Assembly (NCBI GenBank): GCA_947500645.1
Contig: CANMSD010000002.1
Location: 372,001 to 436,000 of the forward strand
Reading direction: 5' to 3'
Length of the DNA stretch: 64,000 bases
Origin: an uncultured Erythrobacter sp.
GTDB taxonomy: Bacteria > Pseudomonadota > Alphaproteobacteria > Sphingomonadales > Sphingomonadaceae
In this document: positions 31,547 through 40,093 of the stretch, one piece after another
How positions within the stretch are numbered: position 1 is the stretch's first letter
Layout: each line of letters starts with the position of its first letter
Made by a program: the position numbers and the translations under genes
Notes under the pieces: generated by a model
What the model saw: the letters and a program-made list of their open reading frames with translations, nothing else
What the model was told of the DNA's origin: nothing
Database searches by the model: none

Positions 31547-32239
31547 TCAGATTTGATCGAGTGAGGTCACTTGGTCACAACGGTTGTCTGATCCGGCGTC
31601 ATCGTCGTTCCCCGCCAACTGTGTGACTGCAAGAAATCCACCGACCACCAACACCACGAAAATTGTGGTCACCGTACCAAGATACTTGTCGATGACCCGC
31701 TTTATGGGCGCGCCGAAAAGCTGGAACAACACCCCGACCACCATGAATATCAGCGCTCGCCCTGCGATCGCAGCGAGCGTGAAAGTGAGCAGGTTCATCT
31801 CAATGAAGCCCGCAGTTATGGTCATAAGCTTGAACGGAATAGGCGTGCCCGCCGCGAAAAATACCGCAAGCGCGCCTTGCTCACGGATGTAGCAGGCAGC
31901 GACTGGAAAACTCTCGGTCAGGCCCAGCGCGCCGAGCAGCCAAGCACCAACAGCTTCATATAAGAAATAGCCGATCGCATAACCTAACAGTCCGCCCAGG
32001 ACTGACGCGATCGTCGCAATTGCGGCAAAGCGGATGGCCTTCTTGGGTTCAGCCAGACACATGAGGCCAAGCAGCGGGTGCGGCGGAATTGGAAAGAAAC
32101 TGGACTCGATGAAACAGAAAAACGCCAGCCAACCCTGCGCATGCGGGTGCGAGGCCTTATCCATTGTCCAATCATAAAGACTGCGAAGCCATGCCACTCG
32201 AGGGGCCCTTTCCAGGTCACGCGATGCCTGGACCGGCAC
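31547..32239 (-). CDS. YqaA/DedA-like (SNARE-associated) membrane protein
   Basis: FFCFIESSFFPIPPHPLLGLMCLAEP; AAGTPIPFKLMTITAG. Confidence 0.85.
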   Translation of the reverse strand: MPVQASRDLERAPRVAWLRSLYDWTMDKASHPHAQGWLAFFCFIESSFFPIPPHPLLGLMCLAEPKKAIRFAAIATIASVLGGLLGYAIGYFLYEAVGAWLLGALGLTESFPVAACYIREQGALAVFFAAGTPIPFKLMTITAGFIEMNLLTFTLAAIAGRALIFMVVGVLFQLFGAPIKRVIDKYLGTVTTIFVVLVVGGFLAVTQLAGNDDDAGSDNRCDQVTSLDQI

Positions 32240-32313
32240 CTAAGCCGTGCCCGCCTAATGCACCGGGACGAACCGCGCAATATGAAAAAAGAAACCTATT
32301 TGGCACTTTTTTA

Positions 32314-32341
32314 TTGACATTGTCACGCTCTTTGGTTAGAA
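32314..32341 (+). promoter_or_regulatory. Predicted promoter of the GTA-like operon: TTGACA-N16-TTAGAA
   Basis: Read directly; AT-rich upstream segment with AAAAAAG...CTTTTTT inverted repeat (32285-32312). Confidence 0.55.
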
Positions 32342-32374
32342 GAACTCAACATCGCGATAGTGTGAGTCGGGAGC

Positions 32375-32398
32375 GGGGCTGAAACAGAGTTCAGCCTT
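32375..32398 (+). promoter_or_regulatory. Leader hairpin GGCTGAA-acagag-TTCAGCC in the predicted GTA 5' UTR
   Basis: 7-bp perfect stem at 32377-32383/32390-32396. Confidence 0.5.
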
Positions 32399-32467
32399 GC
32401 GACCAGGCATTCTCTCTTTCGGTCTCACCGCGTTGTTCTTTTCAACTCGACCGAACGGAGACAAGCG

Positions 32468-32926
32468 ATGGCGGAAATGCCGCGCAAATGCGCAACCAAA
32501 AGCAAACCACGAAAACGTGTCAGTCCACGCTGGCGCGATCGCTTCATCGAAGAACTTGCTCAGTCCTCGAACGTCAGTCGTTCTGCTGATCTTGCAGGAA
32601 TCACGACCAGTGTTGCATATCGCACTCGGACCAACGAGCCGGAATTTGCACGACGCTGGCTAGCGGCGCTTTGGGAAGGATACGAGCACCTGGAATTGGA
32701 AGTCTTGCGGCGCCTGCGAGAAGGCGATCAGCAGGCAGGAGATACATCGAAATACGACTTCGCCAACGCCATCCGGCTTCTCAACGCACACCGTGACAGT
32801 GCCAGCAAGGCTCAAGCAGAGCAAAGAAACGTAAGTGCTGCTGAAATCCGCGCTTCGATCGATCGCAAAGTCGAAGAAATTCGTTCGCGGATTCAGCAGG
32901 AAAAGAGCCGTAAGGCAGGCATCTAG
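32468..32926 (+). CDS. GTA/phage terminase small subunit-like protein (gp1 position)
   Basis: HTH-like RDRFIEELAQSSNVSRSADLAGITTSVAYRTR; immediately upstream of terminase large subunit. Confidence 0.75.
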   Translation: MAEMPRKCATKSKPRKRVSPRWRDRFIEELAQSSNVSRSADLAGITTSVAYRTRTNEPEFARRWLAALWEGYEHLELEVLRRLREGDQQAGDTSKYDFANAIRLLNAHRDSASKAQAEQRNVSAAEIRASIDRKVEEIRSRIQQEKSRKAGI

Positions 32927-34251
32927 TGAAAGAGCCGAACGACTGGCTGGCGGAAGCGCCGGCGGCAGCTCGCGAAGAACTGATCCGCGCTTTGAATGAC
33001 GAGGAGCGTGCAGAATTCGACTATCATTGGCGTATGTTTGCCCGGAAGGCGCAGCTGCCTCCTGAAGGCCAATGGCGAATCTGGCTCATCCTGGCCGGAC
33101 GCGGATTTGGGAAGACTCGTGCCGGGTCCGAGTGGGTGCGTTCAATTGCTGAAAGCAATCCGCAGGCGCGGATCGCCCTGATTTCCGGTTCACTGGCCGA
33201 GGCACGCGCTGTCATGGTTGAAGGTGAAAGTGGAATAATCTCGTGTTGTCCGCCAGAGCGACGGCCCATTTTCGAGCCGTCATTGCGGCGTTTGCGGTTT
33301 CCCAATGGGTCCCAAGCGTTGCTCTACTCGGCGGCAGAACCTGAATTGCTTAGAGGCCCTCAGCATTCGCACGCCTGGTGTGACGAAATTGGCAAGTGGC
33401 CGCTCGCCCATGAACGCGCCACGAGATGTTGGGACAATTTGCTTATGGGCCTTAGGCTTGGAGCAGATCCGCGAGTTGCCGTGACGACGACACCGAAAAG
33501 CGTTCCGCTGGTCATGCGACTGCTCGATCAGGAAGAGTCAGGCGCGACCGCAGTAGCGAGAGGTTCGACATACGATAATTCGGGCAATCTCCCGCAGCGG
33601 TTCCTGGCCGCTATAGAAGATGAGTTCGCCGGAAGCCTACAGGCACGCCAGGAAATTGGCGGTGAGTTGCTGACCGATGTGGAAGGCGCCTTATGGGACC
33701 GTACACTGCTTGAGCGAGCTCGCGAGCGTGCAGATAGGCCTGCTGATTCGAGGATGGTAGTAGCCGTTGATCCACCAAGCTCGGCCAAGGGCGATGCGTG
33801 CGGAATTGTGGTCGTGGCCCTTGGGATTGACGGTATCGGTCGTGTCTTGGCCGATTGCTCGGTCGAGAAAGCCAGCCCAGAAAAATGGGCTAGGCAAGTT
33901 GCCGCTGCTGCGACCGAATGGGGTGCAGACCGCGTGGTCGCAGAAGCCAATCAGGGCGGCGCCATGGTGGAGAGCGTCTTGCGCGCCGCCAGCAGCGATC
34001 TGCCGATCAAGCTGGTTCACGCCAGCCGATCAAAGGTGGCGCGGGCCGAACCCGTCGCTGCGCTATACGAAACTGCAAGAGTGAAGCATTGCGGGCACTT
34101 CCCGCATCTCGAAGATCAATTATGCGGCCTTAAGGCAGGCGGCGAATATGTCGGCCCAGGTCGCAGCCCGGACCGAGCCGACGCGCTTGTTTGGGCACTT
34201 ACTGAACTGATGCTCGGTCGTGCACGCAGACCGCGCGTGCTGCCCATCTGA
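32926..34251 (+). CDS. Terminase large subunit (RcGTA gp2-like)
   Basis: Walker A LILAGRGFGKTRAGSEWVR; nuclease-domain-like VVAVDPPSSAKGDACGIVVV. Confidence 0.95.
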   Translation: MKEPNDWLAEAPAAAREELIRALNDEERAEFDYHWRMFARKAQLPPEGQWRIWLILAGRGFGKTRAGSEWVRSIAESNPQARIALISGSLAEARAVMVEGESGIISCCPPERRPIFEPSLRRLRFPNGSQALLYSAAEPELLRGPQHSHAWCDEIGKWPLAHERATRCWDNLLMGLRLGADPRVAVTTTPKSVPLVMRLLDQEESGATAVARGSTYDNSGNLPQRFLAAIEDEFAGSLQARQEIGGELLTDVEGALWDRTLLERARERADRPADSRMVVAVDPPSSAKGDACGIVVVALGIDGIGRVLADCSVEKASPEKWARQVAAAATEWGADRVVAEANQGGAMVESVLRAASSDLPIKLVHASRSKVARAEPVAALYETARVKHCGHFPHLEDQLCGLKAGGEYVGPGRSPDRADALVWALTELMLGRARRPRVLPI

Positions 34252-34268
34252 ATCCAAAAGGAATTTTC

Positions 34269-35426
34269 ATGGCATTGCTAGAAACGATCGCCGCTGCCTT
34301 CAAAGGCAGCGCGACTGCTCGTGTGCCGCTCGCACCGAGCTTCATCTCCACCTGGACTCCGGCCTATGAGGCGTCCGGTAACTCGCGAAACTACGACTAT
34401 CAAAGGGCCATTCGCGAAGGTTTTCTGGCGAACCCCATCGCTCAGCGAGCTGTCAGAATCGTCGCAGAGGGAGTGGGACAATCGCCGATCTCATCAAACG
34501 ATGATGAACTCAAAAATTTGGTAACCGCAACGAGTGCCGGCCAATCACTAGTCGAGACAATCACTGCCCATGTCGTGCTTCACGGCAACAGCTTCGTTCA
34601 AATCATCAAGGACGGCGCTGGTAGTCCTGTGGAATTGTTCGCGCTGCGCCCTGACCGCGTAAAAATCCTCTCGGGGTCTGATGGCTGGCCCTGCGCCTAT
34701 GAATATAGAGCGGGCGATCACCCGTCGCGTATTGCAGCAGAAGACGAAAATGGATGGCCCAGCGTCATCCATATCAAAGCGATGCATCCAGTCGAAGATC
34801 ACTACGGGGCAGGCTCGCTTGCTGCTGCACATGAAGCAATTGCCATTCACAATGCAGCAGCTGAGTGGAACCGCACGCTTCTGGAGAATGCAGCTCGTCC
34901 TTCCGGTGCGTTGGTTTACGATGCTGGCGAAGGAGCGGGCCTCTCGGCGGATCAATTCGATCGCCTCAAGGGCGAGCTCGCGACGGCATTTTCGGGCTCG
35001 ATCAATGCCGGACGCCCAATGCTCCTAGACGGCGGCCTGAAGTGGCAGAGCATGGCACTCTCTCCAGCCGACATGGATTTCGCCACACTAAAGAGTTCTG
35101 CGGCGAGAGACATAGCACTCGCCTTCGGCGTCCCACCGATGCTCTTGGGCCTGCCCGGCGACAACACATACTCAAACTATCGCGAAGCCAATCGCGCGCT
35201 GTGGCGACTGACCCTTCTTCCTCTCGCCGAGAAACTGTTCTCGGCCTTGAGCGAAGGGCTTTCGCCGTGGTTCGCAGAGGGTGAACTCAGCGTCGACTTG
35301 GATCGAATTCCAGCTTTGTCGGAAGATCGCGAACGTCTTTGGAAGCAGGTGTCAGATGCGGAATTCCTGACGCGAGCCGAGAAGCGCGACATGCTCGGCC
35401 TCCCCCCTGAGGAGACAGCACGATGA
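34269..35426 (+). CDS. Phage portal protein (RcGTA gp3-like)
   Basis: AFGVPPMLLGLPGDNTYSNYREANRALWRLTLLPL (HK97 portal). Confidence 0.95.
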   Translation: MALLETIAAAFKGSATARVPLAPSFISTWTPAYEASGNSRNYDYQRAIREGFLANPIAQRAVRIVAEGVGQSPISSNDDELKNLVTATSAGQSLVETITAHVVLHGNSFVQIIKDGAGSPVELFALRPDRVKILSGSDGWPCAYEYRAGDHPSRIAAEDENGWPSVIHIKAMHPVEDHYGAGSLAAAHEAIAIHNAAAEWNRTLLENAARPSGALVYDAGEGAGLSADQFDRLKGELATAFSGSINAGRPMLLDGGLKWQSMALSPADMDFATLKSSAARDIALAFGVPPMLLGLPGDNTYSNYREANRALWRLTLLPLAEKLFSALSEGLSPWFAEGELSVDLDRIPALSEDRERLWKQVSDAEFLTRAEKRDMLGLPPEETAR

Positions 35427-35731
35427 GCCGTGAAGACATGCTTGCCAGCCTTATGGTTCAGGCAAATGAGGAGGGTGCAGACATCGTCACCTTGCGCGCA
35501 ATGATTGAGGAGGCAAGCGAGCTCGCCGCCGAGAAGGTTTTGGATCGACTTGGCCTAGGTGACGCTAGGGCCGAGGGTGATCTCGGAGAATTGCGCGAGC
35601 TCCTCAAAGCATGGCGAGACGCCAAGACAAGCGCTTGGAAAGCCTTTATCGGTTGGGTCATCCGCGCAGCGCTCGCGCTGATTCTGATCGGCATCGCCGT
35701 TCGTCTTGGCGCGTCGGATCTATTGTCATGA
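35423..35731 (+). CDS. Small membrane protein in the g3.5 position
   Basis: C-terminal TM FIGWVIRAALALILIGIAVRLG; ATGA overlaps both sides. Confidence 0.7.
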   Translation: MSREDMLASLMVQANEEGADIVTLRAMIEEASELAAEKVLDRLGLGDARAEGDLGELRELLKAWRDAKTSAWKAFIGWVIRAALALILIGIAVRLGASDLLS

Positions 35732-36132
35732 CTAAGCAAACCATCCGATTTGCCGGATATGCAGGTCTATTCGATATCCCAGATGCAGCGCAGGATACGA
35801 TCCGACGCGGCGCGTTTGAGCAGACCGTCGCGAGCCGTAGCGAACCCTTGCCGCTTCTCTGGCAGCATCGTCCCGATCAGAAGATCGGAGTGATCGAGGA
35901 GATATCGGAGGATAATCGCGGCCTGCGCGTCATCGCCCGGATCGACGCTAATAGCTCCCGCGGTGCAAAGATGCTCAAAGATGGCACGGTCGACGGCTTG
36001 AGCTTTGGCTACCGGGCGCGCGAATATCGAAACTCAGACAAAGGCCGCGAGCTGCTTGCTATCGATCTGTTCGAAGTGAGCCTCGTCACACACCCACTTC
36101 AACACGGCGCGCGAGTGCACTTCGTCGCCTAG
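35728..36132 (+). CDS. HK97-family prohead protease (gp4-like)
   Basis: FAGYAGLFDIPDAAQDTIRRGAF...LSFGYRAREY...DLFEVSLVTHPL. Confidence 0.92.
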   Translation: MTKQTIRFAGYAGLFDIPDAAQDTIRRGAFEQTVASRSEPLPLLWQHRPDQKIGVIEEISEDNRGLRVIARIDANSSRGAKMLKDGTVDGLSFGYRAREYRNSDKGRELLAIDLFEVSLVTHPLQHGARVHFVA

Positions 36133-36158
36133 CCAACCCAAAACCCAATTTCCCAAAT

Positions 36159-36183
36159 GGCCGCCAGCGGGGCGGTCTTTTTT
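36159..36183 (+). terminator. Intrinsic-terminator-like hairpin between protease and capsid genes
   Basis: GGCCGCC-agcgg-GGCGGTC then TTTTTT. Confidence 0.7.
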
Positions 36184-36210
36184 ATGCTCAACAGAAAGGT
36201 TGCATGCCCC

Positions 36211-37359
36211 ATGGAAAGCACTCCCGTCCCTACTCCCAAACCAGCCGAGCAGCTTGAAGAAAGCTTCGATATTGTCGCGCGCCAAGATCAAGCTGAAGCT
36301 GAAATCAAAGGCCTTCGCGGCGACGTTGACGAAGTAAAAGCTCGTCTCGACAAGGTTTCCCGCGCAGCGTCGCGTCCAGCAATTGGCGGTGGAACCGCAT
36401 CAAGCGAAGTCAAAGGCTTTGTCGACGGCTATCTGCGCCGTGGCAATGAAAGCGAAATCAAATCGATCAGCGGCGCTGTACCGTCAGATGGTGGCTACGC
36501 AGTACCGCGTGAAATCGACGCGCTCATCGCCAGCGAACTCGCGGAGATCAGTCCAATTCGCAGCATCGCCCAGGTGGTCCAGACCGGCAGCGCAGGTTAT
36601 CGCAAGCTGGTATCGACCGGCGGCACCGCGTCGGGCTGGGTTAGCGAAACCGCTGCACGCCCTGAAACTGATGCGCCAGAATTCGCCGAGATCGCGCCAC
36701 CTACGGGAGATCTTTACGCCAATCCAGCGGCCAGCCAATCGATGCTGGATGATGCCGGTTTCAATCTCGAGGCTTGGCTCTCCAGCGAAATTGCGAGCGA
36801 ATTTGCTCGTGCAGAAGGTGCAGCCTTCGTTTCTGGCACAGGCACGGATCAGCCTGAGGGCTTCCTAACGGCGCCCAATGGCACCGGTGATGATGGCGTT
36901 CGCGCGTTCGGCACGCTCCAATATGTCGGATCGGGCGATGCCAATGGCTTCGACACTGCTCCCGACGCGAAGCTGATCGACCTCATTCACACTATGAAGT
37001 CGGGTCACCGCCAAGGTGCTAGCTTCGTGATGAACTCGGCCACTTTAGCCGAAGTGCGCAAGCTCAAAACCGCTGATGGTGCGTTTCTGTGGCAACCAGG
37101 AATGATCGAAGGTCAGCCTGATCGCCTGCTGGGCTATCCAGTGGTCGAGGCTGAAGACATGCCAGACATTGCATCAGGCACATTCCCGATCGCTTTCGGC
37201 AACTTCCGCCACGGCTATCTGATCGCCGAACGCAGCGCCACTCAAGTCCTGCGCGATCCGTTCACAAACAAGCCGTTCGTCCACTTCTACGCCACCAAAC
37301 GAGTCGGCGGCAAAGTGCTCGACAGCAACGCGATCAAACTCCTGAAGATCGAGGCCTGA
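36211..37359 (+). CDS. Major capsid protein, HK97 fold (gp5-like)
   Basis: Coiled-coil delta domain then PSDGGYAVPREIDALIASELAEISPIRSIAQVV. Confidence 0.95.
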   Translation: MESTPVPTPKPAEQLEESFDIVARQDQAEAEIKGLRGDVDEVKARLDKVSRAASRPAIGGGTASSEVKGFVDGYLRRGNESEIKSISGAVPSDGGYAVPREIDALIASELAEISPIRSIAQVVQTGSAGYRKLVSTGGTASGWVSETAARPETDAPEFAEIAPPTGDLYANPAASQSMLDDAGFNLEAWLSSEIASEFARAEGAAFVSGTGTDQPEGFLTAPNGTGDDGVRAFGTLQYVGSGDANGFDTAPDAKLIDLIHTMKSGHRQGASFVMNSATLAEVRKLKTADGAFLWQPGMIEGQPDRLLGYPVVEAEDMPDIASGTFPIAFGNFRHGYLIAERSATQVLRDPFTNKPFVHFYATKRVGGKVLDSNAIKLLKIEA

Positions 37360-37409
37360 TCCTCTCCCGGCGAGGTTGAGTTAGCCCCTGACTCCCTCGT
37401 CGGCACCCC

Positions 37410-37461
37410 GCACCCGCGCCGCGCTAGGCCATCCTCCCGCCTGATGCAGCGGCGCGGGTGC
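37410..37461. repeat. 13-bp perfect GC-rich inverted repeat downstream of the capsid gene
   Basis: GCACCCGCGCCGC (37410-37422) / GCGGCGCGGGTGC (37449-37461). Confidence 0.85.
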
Positions 37462-37492
37462 ACCCCTTGTTCTTGATTATTGGGAGACCGCA

Positions 37493-38038
37493 ATGCAGCG
37501 GACTATTGTTATTGCGGCAAACCTTGGTGGAGCCGCACTTGATGATCTGAAGGCTTGGCTAGGCATCACCCGTCCCAATGAGGATAAGATGCTCGTCGAC
37601 CTGCTGCGCACAAGCTCAGCCATGTGCGAAGCCTTCATCGGCCAAAGTCCGGTTGAAGTGACCTTGGAAGAGAGTCTGCCGGTAGAGGCTGCTCGCTCCC
37701 GAATGGCTTCGCGCCCAGTTCAGACGATCATGTCGATCGAAGCGCTTAGCGACGATGGCACCCGAAGCACAGTAGACACTGACCGGTACAGCATCGAAGT
37801 TGATGGATCTGGTTCCGCTTGGGTAACGATCAAGTCATCGCTCGACGCGCGCGCCATCATTGTGCGAGCAACCTGCGGATTGGCACAAGATTGGAACGAC
37901 GTTCCCTCATCACTACGCCATGGGATCATACGTCTTGCAGCCTATTATTATCGTGATCGCGACCATGAAGGCACACTTGAACCGCCAGCGAGCGTAAGTG
38001 CCCTGTGGCGCCCATGGCGCGACATTAGTCTCACATGA
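37493..38038 (+). CDS. Head-tail connector (gp6-like)
   Basis: LDDLKAWLGITRPNEDKMLVDLLRTSSAMCEAFIGQ; ...HGIIRLAAYYYRDRD. Confidence 0.88.
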   Translation: MQRTIVIAANLGGAALDDLKAWLGITRPNEDKMLVDLLRTSSAMCEAFIGQSPVEVTLEESLPVEAARSRMASRPVQTIMSIEALSDDGTRSTVDTDRYSIEVDGSGSAWVTIKSSLDARAIIVRATCGLAQDWNDVPSSLRHGIIRLAAYYYRDRDHEGTLEPPASVSALWRPWRDISLT

Positions 38039-38202
38039 TCGCTCGCCCTCAGAACCCCGCCAGCGACCTCATCCAGGGCCTCAGTTCTCGAGCACGCATC
38101 AAGGGCGAGCGGCGAGCAATTGGCTTGCGCGAACAAAAGCGAGCGAACGGGCATTTTTGGCGATCGGCAAACGCACTCTGGCCAGAACTTACGGTGAATT
38201 GA
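38035..38202 (+). CDS. 55-aa ORF in the gp7 (head-tail adaptor) position; absent from supplied ORF track
   Basis: ATGA-coupled to gp6; MIARPQNPASDLIQGLSSRARIKGERRAIGLREQKRANGHFWRSANALWPELTVN*; stops 4 nt before the next ATG. Confidence 0.6.
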   Translation: MIARPQNPASDLIQGLSSRARIKGERRAIGLREQKRANGHFWRSANALWPELTVN

Positions 38203-38206
38203 CTCT

Positions 38207-38593
38207 ATGGAAAATCTCTTGCGCACCGCGCTCATCGAGTGGCTGCGAAACGATCCGGCTCTGGGCAGCATAAACGCGATCGAGGAGGAAAGCCCTCTTG
38301 GTTCTAGTCAGCCCTGGCTTGGAATTGCCGCAAGCGGCTCGACAGATTGGGGCACCAAGGACAGGCGCGGCCGCGAAGTTCGCATCGCTCTCGAATTGGA
38401 AAGCCGAACCGATGATCCTGCCGCCGATGCCGCATTAGTTGAAACGATCGAGCAGCGAATCTCCAGCCTGCCGCGCGAACAGTCTGGCTTCGAGGTAGCC
38501 GCCTCACGCTTTCTTCGCGCGCGAAGCGAACGGCGTCCAAACAACCTGCGCGGCACATTGCTCGAATATCGATTTCGCCTCTTAAACCTCTGA
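38207..38593 (+). CDS. DUF3168 tail completion/terminator protein (gp8-like)
   Basis: LRTALIEWLRNDPALGSIN...YRFRLLNL; position. Confidence 0.85.
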   Translation: MENLLRTALIEWLRNDPALGSINAIEEESPLGSSQPWLGIAASGSTDWGTKDRRGREVRIALELESRTDDPAADAALVETIEQRISSLPREQSGFEVAASRFLRARSERRPNNLRGTLLEYRFRLLNL

Positions 38594-38606
38594 CGGAGTA
38601 ACCTTC

Positions 38607-39014
38607 ATGCCTGCACAAAATGGCTCTGCATTTCTGCTCAAGATCGGCGACGGTGGATCGCCTCTAACCTACGATACAGTCGCCGGTCTCAGGACCACAC
38701 AAATGTCCATCAACGGGGATACGGTCGTCGTCACTCACAAGGATTCGGGCGGTTGGCGCGATCTTCTTTCAGGCGCTGGAACACGGTCCGTGTCGGTTAG
38801 CGCGGCCGGGATATTCCTAGGCAGTACAGCAGAAGCCTCGGTGCGTGCTCATGCTCTGGCTGGAACCATCGATGACTATGAACTGTCCTTTGAGGACGGT
38901 GAAAAGCTGCGTGGACGATTTCTTGTCCAACGTCTGGACTATTCCGGCGATTTCAATGGTGAGCGCAACTATACGATGCAGCTCGAAAGCTCAGGACCGG
39001 TAGTGCCCGCATGA
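38607..39014 (+). CDS. Major tail (tube) protein (gp9-like)
   Basis: MPAQNGSAFLLKIGDGGSPLTYDTVAGLRTTQMSINGDTVVVTHKDSGGWRDLL. Confidence 0.92.
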   Translation: MPAQNGSAFLLKIGDGGSPLTYDTVAGLRTTQMSINGDTVVVTHKDSGGWRDLLSGAGTRSVSVSAAGIFLGSTAEASVRAHALAGTIDDYELSFEDGEKLRGRFLVQRLDYSGDFNGERNYTMQLESSGPVVPA

Positions 39015-39325
39015 GCGCGACCGCCAACTCGTTGAGGGGCGAGGCCGAAATAGTCATCGACGGCAGACCATTTGTTCTACGTCCGAGTTTCGAAGCCCTG
39101 GTTCTAGCGGAGAAAGAACTCGGTTCGCTTTTTGCACTGGTCGAGAGAGCGTCCGAGGGCGCGCTAACAATTTCGGAAATGACGGGCCTGGTTTGGCATT
39201 GCCTTCCCGATGACAGGCGGCCTCCTCGTGAAGAGGTGGGGCGGAGCATTCTTTCGATCGGCCTGCTTGAGGCCGCGAAGCCTGTCAGGTCGATTTTGGC
39301 GCAAGTCCTGAAAGGGCAAAAGTGA
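39011..39325 (+). CDS. GTA gp10-like tail chaperone
   Basis: NSLRGEAEIVIDGRPFVLRPSFEALVLAEKELG. Confidence 0.85.
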   Translation: MSATANSLRGEAEIVIDGRPFVLRPSFEALVLAEKELGSLFALVERASEGALTISEMTGLVWHCLPDDRRPPREEVGRSILSIGLLEAAKPVRSILAQVLKGQK

Positions 39326-39519
39326 CCCAGCAATTCCGGGAAAGCATCCCGGAACTCTGCGGCATTGCCTCAGCCTTCTTGCGTTGGTCCCCGACTGAAT
39401 TCTGGCAGGCCACACCAGAAGAGCTGGCCATGGCGCTCCACAGCCCAAACTCAGATGCAACGGCATCGCCCACGCGCGAGCAGATCGCACAGATGATGGA
39501 AGATGATCGTCATGGATGA
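39322..39519 (+). CDS. Tail assembly chaperone (gp10.1-like); GTG start overlapping the gp10 stop
   Basis: IASAFLRWSPTEFWQATPEELAMAL. Confidence 0.85.
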   Translation: MTQQFRESIPELCGIASAFLRWSPTEFWQATPEELAMALHSPNSDATASPTREQIAQMMEDDRHG

Positions 39520-40081
39520 CAATATTGAAGAACTCGTCGTCGACGTGCGCGCCACAACCGATGGCTTCACCAGCGATCTTGAGAGCATGCGAGGCGCACT
39601 AGACACGTCTCTGCTCGATGGGTTCGAAAAGGCCGGTAACGTGCTCGAGCGAGGGCTATTATCTGCCTTACGCAATGGCAGCCTCGGTTTCGATGACCTC
39701 AAGAAGACAGCGCTAAGCGTGCTCGATCAAATTGCTTCCCACGCGATCAAAGCCGGGATCGGTTCGCTGTTTGGCGGCTCCTCGTCCGGGTTTGGTGACA
39801 TTGTCGGACAATCACTCGGCGCATTGCTCGGCCTGCCTGGCCGCGCGACTGGCGGCCCCGTGAGTCCGGGAAGCAGCTATTTGGTCGGCGAACGCGGCCC
39901 GGAAGTGTTCGTTCCGACCAGCTCAGGACGGATCGAACCCAATGGCAGCGACTCACAATCTCGCGATGTCCGGGTTGCCATCCAGGTGGCATCGCCGCGC
40001 GGGACCTCGGCGCCAGTCGCTATGCGCCGTTCATCACGGCAAGTCGCCAGCGCCGTTCGGCGTGCACTTCAACAAACATAA
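39503..40081 (+). CDS. Tape measure protein (gp11-like)
   Basis: ATTDGFTSDLESMRGAL...ATGGPVSPGSSYLVGERGPEVFVPTSSGRI. Confidence 0.88.
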   Translation: MIVMDDNIEELVVDVRATTDGFTSDLESMRGALDTSLLDGFEKAGNVLERGLLSALRNGSLGFDDLKKTALSVLDQIASHAIKAGIGSLFGGSSSGFGDIVGQSLGALLGLPGRATGGPVSPGSSYLVGERGPEVFVPTSSGRIEPNGSDSQSRDVRVAIQVASPRGTSAPVAMRRSSRQVASAVRRALQQT

Positions 40082-40093
40082 AGGGCGAGCACA

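Noticed and set aside
32301-32320. Possible sigma-54 site TGGCAC...TTGAC upstream of the GTA operon
   Set aside because: GG-GC spacing is wrong and the -12 GC is missing; a TTGACA/TTAGAA promoter fits better
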